Assembly: GCA_008360975.2 (NCBI GenBank)
Contig: CM039194.1
Coordinates: 7,488,426-7,552,425 of the forward strand
Origin: Lichenostomus cassidix
Lineage: Eukaryota; Chordata; Aves; Passeriformes; Meliphagidae
Direction of reading: 5' to 3'
Length of the DNA: 64,000 nucleotides
Each line of letters starts with the position of its first letter. Position 1 is the stretch's first letter. Positions 25,001 to 35,905 of the stretch are shown piece after piece. Made by a program: the position numbers and the translations under genes. The notes beneath the pieces were generated by a model that was not told the origin of the DNA, searched no databases, and worked only from the letters and a program-made list of their open reading frames with translations.

Positions 25001-25940
25001 TAACTATGTTTCAGCCATCACAGAGGTTCTTTTACATATATCTGGGTTCTGGTATGTGAAATAATTCAGGAAAAATTACCTTTAAGGTGATGTGGGAGAT
25101 CAGTAGGCACAGAATATATCTTTAAACCTTTATGAATTTGTTGGGTTATCTTTCTTACTCGTGATTTTATATAATTTATCATGATAATGTTTAATATGGT
25201 CAACATTTATTATGATCTCTCTAAATTAGCTTGTTTTAAACAAATTATCTTTTTTGTCTAGATTAGTTTAATCTATACATGTCCTACAAGTGGTTAAATC
25301 TGAATAAGCAGACATCAGCAAGGTGTAGTATGGCTTCATGAAATTCTATTAAAGATGCTTCTCTAGAAGCTTCAGAACTTAGAATTTACTGCAAGCTTAA
25401 AAGCTTCAGCCTCTTGCACTAAACATGGTTTCATTCCTGTCGTTTCTTAAATTATTCTACCTGTCTAGATAAAGAAATAGACTGGTAAACCTTAAACATC
25501 TGTTTAGAAGAGGACAGAACAATTTTTAATTTTTTTTTCATATTTCTCCTTGAGAATGGAATATATTTTCACTTTTGCCATAAAAGCCATTTTATACCTC
25601 AGTGGCACAAGAACAGACCTGCTGGCTAATTGACCCTATGTTATATAAGGTCTGGGGGAAGACAAGGCATGTAGAAATTTGGCATAGACCAAAAAGAGTC
25701 CTGATCTGAGGGAGTCACTTTCCCACAGGTACTTGGGATGTTTTCTTAGTAGCTGAGTCCACACAGATCTTTCTGGAGTTAACATCCACCTGCTAAACAA
25801 AGCCAGGATACTTCATATCTTTTCACGTTATATTTCATTTAATACATGTTTTGGAATACTTTGGGTTACCTTTCTGACTCCTTAAAAATGGCACTTCTCC
25901 AGTAGTTATTTTTAATATCTGTTGTTCAGATAGCCTTTGG

Positions 25941-25952
25941 AAAAAAAAAAAA
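25941..25952 (+). repeat. poly-A run (A12)
   Basis: Twelve A followed by CAAAAC. No retroposon body or target-site duplication is recognised next to it. Confidence 0.9.
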
Positions 25953-27769
25953 CAAAACTGATATAACCACCAGAGTTATAGAAGTGTTACTGTATCCTGC
26001 TGTTTGCTTCTGTCTTTAAAAGATGTTTTTTCAGCAATACCATGTCAATAGCTAATTCGAACTACAGAGGGAAAGTGCCCAGTACATGAACTGTGCTGGT
26101 GTGTTCCTGTACCTTCTGCCAGAGCCAATGTCTCAGAAGGAAATATAGTACTTGCTGGCTTAAAGGCTTACAGGAGCAGCCTTGTGCTCCTTGCTTATGT
26201 AAGTACTTGCTGAGATACTTGTGATATAACCATTCTGCTTCCCAAGGCATTAGCTGTTCTGCTGAGGTGATATTGCATTACATTGTGGCATGGAATGTTT
26301 CTAAATAATAAAACCAATATAATTTTGGTAGTCTTCTCTTGGATATTAGACTGCTCTACAGGGTATTGATTAACATATGAGAGTGAAGCCCAACTGGTTG
26401 CTCAAGCTCCCCTTCTTTGCTGTTTTAAGCCAGATTGTTTATATCTGTAATTCAATGAAGAACTTGCATAAAATTAAATCCCTGTGCCTTATTAGTTTTC
26501 TCCTGCACCTGAAAGCCCTTGTGAGAAATGCTTTAATTAAAGAAGCATCACCATGGCTTTAGTCTCACTGGTTAAAACTTTAGAATTGACATGATATTCT
26601 TCCCTGCTCTGTAAAGAGAAAGGGAGAATAAAAAGTGCTGAGAGCGAGACAAGAAAATATTCTCTTCCTTTGTCAAAAATGATAGAACAGATTTGCAGCA
26701 AGTATTGCTTTGTACTTTTGCTCCTAAACATCCACTTTCATAAAGCACAGCTCATGTTATTGCAAACAGCTACTTTGAGAGTGAGGATATGTGGGTAGAT
26801 GTTTGCCATTGTTGGGTTAGGAGATCTCACACCTTTCTGTGCCATTTGTATTATAACTGGAATAGTGCCCATAAAGTGTTTCTGTTCTCTGTAGCCATGG
26901 TTTGTGAGATTGATACAATTTAACTTTTGTCAAACAGGTTTACCACTCACTGGGTGAGCACAGTACTTCTGCATTAAATATTTTCCTCACTGTATAACAC
27001 AACACAGCTGAATTCTACCCTGGAATAGCATCAGCATTCTGACTCAGTCCTGCAAAACCCCAGAAAGTCAAAAGTAGGACGAAAATTAGCGTCTGAAGTT
27101 TCAGTCTTTAACGCACGCCAGAGTGCAGCTAGATACTCTGAAGTGGGGCTGATGGCTTTGAGATGAGACACATCAGAGGGTTAACCAGGCTTTCAGATTT
27201 CTGCCCTATTCCAGCCAAGCCCTCAGGCTGGAGTCCTGCAGCAATGGAATGTCCAAGGCTGTTTTGACTGTGTAGATAACCAGCCACAGCTGACAGAGAA
27301 AGCTTCACTTTCTAGCTTACATCTTTTATTGCTCAGGGCTGATCAAATAAATACACAGATTATAGGTGGGAAATTATTCAAACTATTTTATTTATTAAGT
27401 GATCAACCCTGGTATGTTCCTAGCTTGAACAAGAGTCACAGTCATACCACCTCATCCTTGAGACTCAGAACAAGCACTTTGCTGTGGTGTATAAATGATG
27501 TGAGGCTGTGTCACTCCTGTGCTGTGTTCAGATCCTGGACCTCCCTGTTGGACCATCTTCCCTCTATTGCTGATCATGAGTTCACTGTAGCATTCCAACA
27601 GAGAGCTGTGCTGCAGCCGCAGTGTAGTGAATTAATATTTGCAAAATATATATGGTAGGGGCTAGCAGAATTGATGCTCCACAAATTTACTGTCACTCTT
27701 CAGCTTCTGTTTTTAAGGAACAATTACAGCTAAGGTACTTTCCAGTTATGTTCAAGAAGATAAAAATGC

Positions 27770-27794
27770 AAAAAAAACAAGGGGGGGGAAAAAA
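27770..27794 (+). repeat. A8 / G8 / A6 homopolymer cluster
   Basis: Eight A, CAA, an uninterrupted G8 (27781-27788) and six A follow one another. This is purine-only low complexity apart from one C. Slippage-prone and likely polymorphic. Confidence 0.85.
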
Positions 27795-29280
27795 CCTCAC
27801 ACCCAAACTGCTTCCCCCAACCTGTTTTACTATTTTTTTTTCTAATTAATTATATCCTAGTGAAAATTTTAACTGTAAAATTTCTTTCTGTCATAGCATC
27901 ATTTAGACTTTCATTTGCTATTTTAACAATTTCCTCTATAAAAATTGTGTTTGTAGTTGTATTCTGGGACAAAGATCACTATATGATGGAAGAGGCAGTT
28001 TCCTTTCTTGGTAGAGTTGCTATGAGACTTTATTAATTACTGTTTGTAGATAAATCGGAAGTTGCAAACAGAAGCTGGTAGGGATCAGCAGGAAACTGTC
28101 ATTTTTTGGTACTGTAGGAAATAAATCCTGGAAATACTGTTCTCTGCTTATCTTGCTATGGACAAGTTTGTGGGATTTGTCCCCTGAATGCTCCTGGAGC
28201 AGCAAAAGAAGTGTGTTCACTGAGGCTGCACTAAATGACAACAGTTATGAGCAATTGTCTTGAAATCATTCTCACAGGCCATAGCTTTCAGAAAGATATC
28301 ATATTGCATTTCTTCAAAACAAAGAGCCCCAGTAATTATTTATCTTTATTTTACCAGGCTGGTTAAATGGTTCAGTGGCCTGATTCTGGGAGAACAAAGC
28401 CAATGGAATAGAAATGTAATCATATATTTGCACTACAGTTTGGCCATGCTCTGAGTTTCTAGAAAATTTAATGCCTGTTAAAAGCATCCATCCTGATGCA
28501 TATGCAAACAGCTGTGGCTCTCTTATTGTTCTGAAAGGTCCTATTTGTCATGGTACTGTAAAAATATTCCAAAAAAACCCTAGACAAAGTTCTGCTCTCC
28601 AGTGCTCTGCTGGTGTTCCATCCATTCTCAAACTTGCTTGGCCATTATAGACCAATGGGTGTGACAAGAATACTCTGTTTTAAAGCTACATATAGTCAGT
28701 AGGTGTCTTTTTGAGAAATCAGTAGAAGCTAAAACTGTGCAAGTTCTGTCTCTGCTACAAAGGATTTTCTTTCTTAGTACAAATAGCAGAGTATTCAATG
28801 TGCAGATCTGATTAACTGCATTGACTGATGCAAGCAGGCAGCTCTATTCACATCCTAATCATTCACACAAGACTTCTCAGAACTCAGCCGGGGCTTATGT
28901 GAGCACATTCATTGATCTTTGATGGAGACCTCAGTTAAGAATTCTTGTTTGATTAGTAAAGGAAAATCATTGCTCCTGGCTTTTGAAAATCAAACTGAAT
29001 ATTCTACAGTAAGGATGACTTTACAATCCACCAGCTTAAAATGGTGAAAACTTCCAAGTTTTTATAGAAACTCACTAATTTGGAGATATTTATATGACAG
29101 GAGACTTCAGGATAGGCTGTCAGTTTTAAGAACCTGCTGTTCTTCCTACATCTTGCAGACTTCACCCATTTTCCAGAGCCAAATCTCCTTCAGAGTCCTC
29201 TCTTTTTTCCTTTCTCTCAAGCAATCTAATAATAGGGTTATCATTTCTCCAGGATTTTTTGGGAGGATGGGGCAGAGTCT

Positions 29281-29312
29281 TTTTTTTTTTTTGTTGGTTG
29301 GTTGGTTTTTTT
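29281..29312 (+). repeat. T12 run with (GGTT)n
   Basis: A T12 run (with one further T just upstream) is followed by GTTGGTTGGTTGG and T7. It lies about 20 bp upstream of a CR1 3' end but is not part of that element's consensus as I know it. A similar GGTT/poly-T combination occurs at 62517-62551. Confidence 0.85.
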
Positions 29313-29331
29313 CCTAGACTGTCTCTGCCTT

Positions 29332-29467
29332 CTTCCAGAAGTGTTTGGACATTGCTCTCAGACACATGGTGTTATTCTTGCGGGTATCCTGTACAGGGAT
29401 AAAAGTTGGACTTGATGATCCCTGTGGGTCGCTTCCAGTTCAGGATATTCTATAGTTCTATGATTCT
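29332..29467 (+). mobile_element. CR1 LINE 3' end, heavily 5'-truncated
   Basis: The 136 bp match the extreme 3' end of avian CR1. In order they show 'agaagtgtttggacattgct', a 'gtcctgt'-like block, 'gttggacttgatgatcc', 'gtgggtcgcttccag' and the diagnostic terminal 'ggatattctat', followed by 'ttctatgattct'. Such extreme 5' truncation is the usual outcome of CR1 insertion. It is far less diverged than the CR1 at 15171-15560. It belongs to the same 3'-end type as the copy at 54155-54279. Confidence 0.9.
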
Positions 29468-30589
29468 TATTTTGAAAAAAAAAAAATGGAGAGGTTTGTT
29501 CAGCTTTTCACACTGTAAAATGTATCTGTTGGGTTGGGTTTTTCTTCTTTTAAATACAATACTATTAATATAGTTCTGCCTAGTTAATGTCAGGGAGCAG
29601 AAATTTTTTGGTTATTACAGCATTAACTGGGTTCTTTTGTTATGAGTTAAATTCCCCAGGGCTCTGAGTAGACAATAACAAGTTAATGTGAGGAGGCCAA
29701 CAGTCCCCAAAGTATTTGCTTCCACCCACCAGCTTTGGACAGAGAACTCCAGTGTAATATCATTAAAAAAAAAAAATTAAGAAAGCCCTTGGTGTAACAT
29801 TCTTGCTGAAGCCCACACTGATCCTTCTGTGACATGCTGAAATGTGGGATAGCACAGCCTGCCCTTCTGTAGGGCCTCAGCAGCCACGCAGATCATAACC
29901 TCCCCTTTATCTCATTCCTTGGGCCAAGAACCAGAGAGAAGGAGCTGTCAAGCATTATTTGAGCTTGGCTTCAGGGGAATGGGGAATTCCAGGTGATGAA
30001 TTGTTTGTAGCCACAAATAAGGACTTCAGTCCATTTAGCATCTTTTGCTTTGCTTGATAGCTAATAGATAGAACAGAGGCTAAAGATATCAAACTTCTCA
30101 GCTCCTCCTTTCTTCCCTCCCAGACACAACACACCACTTTATAAACAAGGGGAACCTTTGCAAAGTATCCTAAGTTTTATCTTTAGCTCAACTGTTCCTT
30201 CTGGGCCTCTCAGGGGAAAAAGAACTTTCTTCTTTTGTTATCTCTGAACAGCTAAGGAAGCTCTCTTCAGCCCTGCTTTGCTTTCACATTCTAATAAAGT
30301 AAATAAAGCAGGAATAACTTGTGAGTCTGAACCAAGTTTGTCTGCCCTTGCTAACTGTGGATCAAGGTTTCCCTTCAAACAGCATCTTTTCTTGCCAAGT
30401 GCATGCTCCAAGGAGGTAAGAAATTACTCTTGTTACCTTCTTATTTCTGTTTGTCCTGGTATTTAACTGTGGAAGTGCCAAGGCTGGTACTCTAAAATAT
30501 GTGGATTTTTCCATGTCTAGAAAGGGCTTCCTTTCTTTTCAGGGTGCTCCAGGTCCCCCAGTTGGAACTGAACATGGAGCTTTATTTTG

Positions 30590-30603
30590 CATTTTGCAAA
30601 ATG
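30590..30603. other. perfect 14-bp palindrome
   Basis: CATTTTGCAAAATG is self-complementary. The word TTTTGCA also occurs directly upstream (about 30585-30591), giving overlapping direct and inverted repeats. It contains TTGCAAAA, a C/EBP-like half-site, which is suggestive only. Confidence 0.7.
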
Positions 30604-33600
30604 TTCTGGGTTTCCTTTTACTGCAACTTGGTGCAGCTGCTTAATTAACTGTTTCCAAAATCTAAGAAACTATCAATCTTCATCCCAGCAGGAACTGCAT
30701 TAATGTTCTCAGCAATGAAAGGCAAACAAGATAGTGTGTCACAGCAGGATGCCTCTTTCTATAGGGACAGATATTTCACCACCTTATTAATAGCAAAGTT
30801 TTATGGGACTAGTATAAACATAGTTATGTAGAAAAGGGAAATGGTGTTTGTTAATTTATTTTTGAGGTAAATATTTATATTACTTAAAAATTTTCACAGA
30901 TCAAAATCAATGATGGCATCCCTCATTCAAGGAAATTACTATCACAGAACACTGAGGATTTGAATTAGATCAGAAAGACAACACTTTCCAATCAAAATTT
31001 AAAATAGGCTGCAATGGTAGAAATATTGTTTGGGGGGTTTTAAATTAAAATATTACTAACACTTCCTCCCCAGACATGTAACTATTTGGACTAGTGGTAT
31101 AAAATAAGAAGTCTTGAGGAAGACCTTAGTCATTACTTTTAAATCCAAATAAAGTACTTCAGTAATCTAATACTGTGAATCTTTTTAACAGTGTCAAAAA
31201 ATCTTCCATTGTTTGTAGGTAAAACACCAAGTTCTTTTTTATTAGTATTATTATTTAATTCATAGGAGTCGGTATTCCATCAATTCCCCAAAAATATATT
31301 CTCTGGGGCAATTCTACTGTTTAAAAAAATGAAATAATATGCAAATACCTTCATAGGCTGTCATATTTTTGTGTTCAGTACAAACCTCTGTATTCTAAGG
31401 AAAATTTCTGCATTGTTTCAAGCTTCCAATGGTTTAAACCTCTGTAGCCAAATTTTAATCAACTTACTATTTAAAAGAAGATCAAAATTGGGCTGAGGTC
31501 CTCCCAGTTGACATGGTTGTTCAAAAATATCTGAGAAAATTTTCCAGAATATTAAGAATAGTCAGGGAAATTATGACAAAAAATGAATTGTTTTCTCTCC
31601 TATGGTGACAATTGTTTCCCTTAAGTTTACTTTTTCTAGACTTTTACATTTCATTTTCCGTAGACCTGATCCTTACCATTTTTGGGAATGATAAGGAGGG
31701 TACAAGGATCCCACTGTTAACTACAAATCTAATTTATTTGTATTCTCACTATTGCAGAGGAAAAAAAAAAATCAAGAGACTGTGACTCTTTACATCTTTT
31801 TTATTTCAGGCACCCCTGGCAATATGGAAATTCCCCTTTGCCCCTTTAGTGCAAGCATAAAGGCTGAAGTTTGGAAGGGCACTGTGTTTGTGGGATTGCC
31901 CATGGAGCAGCTGAACAATCCTTTCATTTTATGGTGGTGACACCTGAGGCACCTGGGGTGGGCAGCTGTCCAGCCTGCCCCAAGCTGCTGCCCTCAAACC
32001 ACAGCCTGTGCTGCAAGCACTGCAGCCCTGTTCAAGCCACCAGAGCTTGGCATCTCTAAAAGTTGTGCCAGGATGGTTTCCTGTGCATAGTAGTACTTAA
32101 GGAAAAAGTATAGGGATTCTCCCTCTTCATTCCAGCAAGGAATCTGTTTTATCACTCATTTCTGTCATGTTAGAGGTTATCTCCAAGGTGAGTCTTTGCA
32201 TATCTTACATTAAATAATATTTGCTGGTTAGCACCTAGAATCGATTTTGGGAAAGCCTTCTTTAGATTTCTTGATAAAGTATTAAATGGGAAGTGCTTTA
32301 TTTTGGTTAGGCTACCTTTTTTTCTTTTTTGTGGGCTGTTTTTCATACATTGCAGTTTTATCACCCAGAGTACATTTGTATGGGTTTCAGGACATATCTA
32401 GCTTTCGGCTTACTGGTATTAACTCTGCCCTTTTGAATTCAATTGGAATTGGCTAAATGGATTAAGAAGTAAAAATCCTTACCTTAAAACCAGCTTAAGG
32501 CCAAGGAATGAAGATTCCTGATTCTGCTGGTTACCCCTGACACACTTGCTTGCCTTTAGCATTTCAACTACTCAAGATGAAAATCTTAGCAGGTGAGAAG
32601 CAGAGGCAGTTTGCTCACTATTTGCAGATTAGAAGCTTGATTTTCAAATTGCAGCTGTATAAGTTGTAAGCTGCAGAATGGTTAGGAAAAGCACAGTCTA
32701 TAGATGACTTCTAAGCCTCTAAGCAGTTACAAATTCCCTGAACCAATTCTGATAACGAAAATCATTTCCTGTAGAGTAGTGATGTACACTGACTACATTT
32801 CACCTTGGCTTCTTACTGCAGACTGTAGTAACAAAGCAACTTTTTAATAAATTCAAATTAACCTAAGGCACACAAAAGTATGATTTAGTCTAGTCTCAAA
32901 GTGTCTCTCTTCATTCATATGTCGCAGGTGCTGTTTCACAACAAGCCACATGTTAATGATTTTTTTCCCAGTATTACCTTTGAGAAATGATGAAAATTAT
33001 TAATAGAAACTTGCTGGGACAAAGTTATTGGACTGAGAGTAATAGGAAATTACCAGAGCTATTTTTTGTTTAATTTGTGCAGCAAGAATTTGTTGCAAGT
33101 TACTTTACTGAGATCTTGCCTTAAACATATGGATAATTAAGACTATTTTGTGCAAGTTTCAGTTCCCCTATCATTATGATGGTTATGATATAAAATAAGG
33201 GATTACCCAGAATTAACTTCCTGTTGCCATCTACTTGGCTAAGACCAGGAAACCAAGATATGATAGATCTTTTCAGTGGATGAAAAATCAGGTGATTAAA
33301 ACTCATTTAAAAAAAAACACGAAAGCAAATTTGTAAGGCAGGAAACCAAAACATGGCTGTGGTTAGACAATATAAAATGATTTGGGGACCCTTCCACCCT
33401 GAATCAAAAATGCTGTGGCCACATGATGCAAAGCCCCAGTGTGGTGTGAGAGTGTTCTGCTCATTCAGATTGATTCAGGAATTGTGATGGGTTTATTTCA
33501 TAGTGGCTAGCAATGTCAGACTTGGTATTCTCTGCCATTAGCATAAACTCTCCGTTGAGTATTCTATTCAACTTTATAGAAATCTCTCTAAATTTCTGTC

Positions 33601-34326
33601 AATTTTTAGAGAATAATGCATTTTTATGTTTCTTAAGCTCTTTGGATAGGACTGTGTGGTAGGAATACTATTATCTATAAAATGTTACAGGTTCAGCCTC
33701 TAAGCTACATAACATTCTGTTAAATTCCTTAAAGGCTCAGTGAAATGATTTCTGACTTAAAGCCCTATGAAAAGTAACAGAATATGGCATAGCAGCTTTA
33801 GAGGAATAAACTCCTCCAGGTTTGCTTCACATGAGAGTTTTGTGCTTTTATATTCTTTGGCCGTAATTGATTTTTTTCCAAGACTTTAGGAAAAAATAAA
33901 CACCAAAATACCTGTTATAACAATGAGTTATCTCCACATGTCTGATATAGGGATGAATTTCTCCGTTCTATATATAAATAGTGTGCAGTTTTCTAGAATG
34001 CCTGCTTAAGTCATGTTGACATTATCCTATTGGCTTCATTGGACCCTGTAGGTGCATTCAGTTCTGCTGCAATGCCAGTGAAATGGACTCTTGGGGTTAA
34101 TTTGGACAAAATAATTTGACCTTAAAGAGATTTCTAGAGAACAGTATTTCACCTTCACTCTCTGCCTTGGGAAAGAGTGGTTGAGCTTTAAATGACACTT
34201 TGAGATTGGTCCTTTTTCTCACCCCCTTATTATCTAAATAATCACTGCATATGATAAATTGATTGATAGTCACTGGGTTTAATCTACATGAGACTTTATG
34301 ACACTTTGAAGAACTTGATTTTATTT

Positions 34327-34353
34327 AAATATAGAAAGCTTCTTTCTATATTT
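34327..34353 (+). other. hairpin with perfect 12-bp stem and 3-nt loop
   Basis: Arms AAATATAGAAAG (34327-34338) and CTTTCTATATTT (34342-34353) are exact reverse complements around CTT. The stem is one of the two longest perfect inverted repeats I found in the window. It is AT-rich, so it could extrude as a cruciform. It is too short for a microRNA precursor. Confidence 0.85.
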
Positions 34354-35723
34354 CTATTTATTTATGGTAGGTTTTAGTGTTTATCTGAAGTGTTATTTCA
34401 GGCATGAATGATTTCTCCTTCTTACTTGCTTTGGTGCCTACATTTATATCAATATATTTGTTACTGAGCAGTCATGTCTCTGACTGTGAAGGCTTTGCTG
34501 TCAACAACTTGCTGCTCTGAGAGCGATCCAATTTGTTTCCATTATAGATGATGGCACAGCCAAACAGGAATTTGGTTTTCTGTTCGCATACAATGCACAG
34601 GGTACAGGAGTGACAAAGTCTGAAGGAAAATGTAAGGACTTGGCTGCAAGCAGAAGAACTTTTCCCAATGTGTGTGTAGCCTTTGTTTCCTGAACTTGCA
34701 GGGACAGAGCATCCCTGGGGTTTTATGGTGGTTTGCAGCGTCCCCAGTCTGTGAGATAGAGAGAATGAATGTGCAACAATGGTCTTGTGTCCAAACTGAA
34801 CTGAACCACTGATGCCTGCTTATCTCAGGAATGGATTTATTAGATGTTATTTCCTTGATTTTAAGCAATTATAAAAGGGGGAAAACAAGTAACTGAGAAA
34901 TGCTGAAAGACAGTGAAACATATTCTAATGATTTTCTGACCTTTACCTTGTAATACAGCTTCTGTAGATCTCAGAGCTTTAAATGTGTGGGTCTAAAAGT
35001 AAAAATTAATTATTCTTCTTCACCATTTTTAACACTATAGATTAGCAGGAAAAATTACTGAGGTAATTTGAGTGTGTTGACATATCAATTTCAGGTAGTT
35101 AGTGTGAATTCCAGTTTCTCTGAGTTCATTTCACTCTTTCAAAGCATTTAAAAAGTTTATTTGGTAATGATTTTTTTCATTCTTAATTAGTGGAGTTCAA
35201 AATCTCTGTAGTTCATTCCTTCAAATTCTCAGGCTAACTAACATGTTCATTGCCATGTGATTGAGCTCAGCTTGAAAGAAAACGCAAAAGCACTAAGTTG
35301 TGCTCCTTTGAGAGAAATCATTCCAAATGATGTGATACTTAGAATCATATCTTGATGCTCAAAACCACTCCAAAAAGTTAGAACCCAAGTGTTTAAAATC
35401 TCATATTTTCACTAGGCTTTGTGTTCTTTCAGGGAGTATCTGCCCTGATTGTGGAATCCCCCACACATAAAACATGGTTATTGCTTTTTAAATGGCACTG
35501 ATCCAGCAGCCATGTGAACAGGACACACATTGTCATACATCCACACATGAAATTGTGCATTTAGTCTGCCAGGACTATTCTTCCAACCTGCTCTTGCTGA
35601 CTCTCATCACATATCTGATTCCACACATTTCTTTTCACTCAATCTCTGATAATTCTATGTTTTCAGAGCTATGAAGAGTTTTTTTTCTTACATTTGACAA
35701 GTTTCCAAAGAGGTCATTACTAT

Positions 35724-35905
35724 AAGAGAAGACAAGAACCTGGACTGTTGGACTCTTTCCAAAACTGTGCTTTACTTGAACAAGTCATTTGTTCGCTCTT
35801 CAGCTTCCTCTAAAATGAGCATAACTTTTGTTAACATTGCAGAGAATGTCAGAAGAATTCTATAAGCTCTATATGAGCTCTTTGTGCAAAAACTCACAGC
35901 ACAAA
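35724..35905 (+). mobile_element. MIR-like SINE relic
   Basis: Successive blocks follow the ancient MIR SINE in order: 'agacaagaacctgg' (about 35730-35742), 'ctgtgctttacttg' (35765-35778), 'aacaagtcattt' (35779-35790), 'cagcttcctctaaaatgagc' (35801-35820), then a weaker block around 'aagctctatatgagctc' (35864-35880). These correspond to the MIR segments for 'acctgggtt', 'ctgtgtgacc', 'caagtcact', 'cagtttcc..taaaatg' and the downstream 'atgagataa' region. Divergence is high and several short deletions are needed. MIRs are rare but real in bird genomes. By eye only, so moderate confidence. Confidence 0.5.

Larger units (their letters stand above)
18586..29280. other. long non-coding stretch, no gene recognised
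   Basis: More than 10 kb without a gene. The longest ORF of the window lies here, 163 codons at 19048-19539 on the minus strand, with a second frame open over 19313-19576. Both lack domains. A 141-codon plus-strand ORF at 23286-23711 is opposed by a 102-codon minus ORF at 23398-23706. GC-richer patches occur at about 22000-22480 and 23400-23640. Otherwise it is AT-rich unique sequence with simple runs (A10 at 24650-24659, A12 at 25941-25952). Confidence 0.6.
29468..35723. other. non-coding stretch, no gene recognised
   Basis: Simple runs A12 occur at 29475-29486 and 29765-29776, and A11 at 31761-31771. A GC-richer patch at 31810-32060 opens two overlapping 62-codon plus-strand frames. It begins after a plausible acceptor (ttatttcag, about 31802-31810), but no donor or recognisable peptide follows. 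A minus-strand 108-codon ORF at 34542-34868 has no domain. The 12-bp-stem hairpin at 34327-34353 is the most notable structure. Confidence 0.6.

Noticed and set aside
31802..32060. Possible exon after ttatttcag
   Set aside because: Acceptor is plausible, but two frames are open equally, the peptides are not recognisable and no consensus donor closes it.
34327..34353. MicroRNA precursor
   Set aside because: A 12-bp stem with a 3-nt loop is far shorter than a pre-miRNA and the flanks do not extend it.
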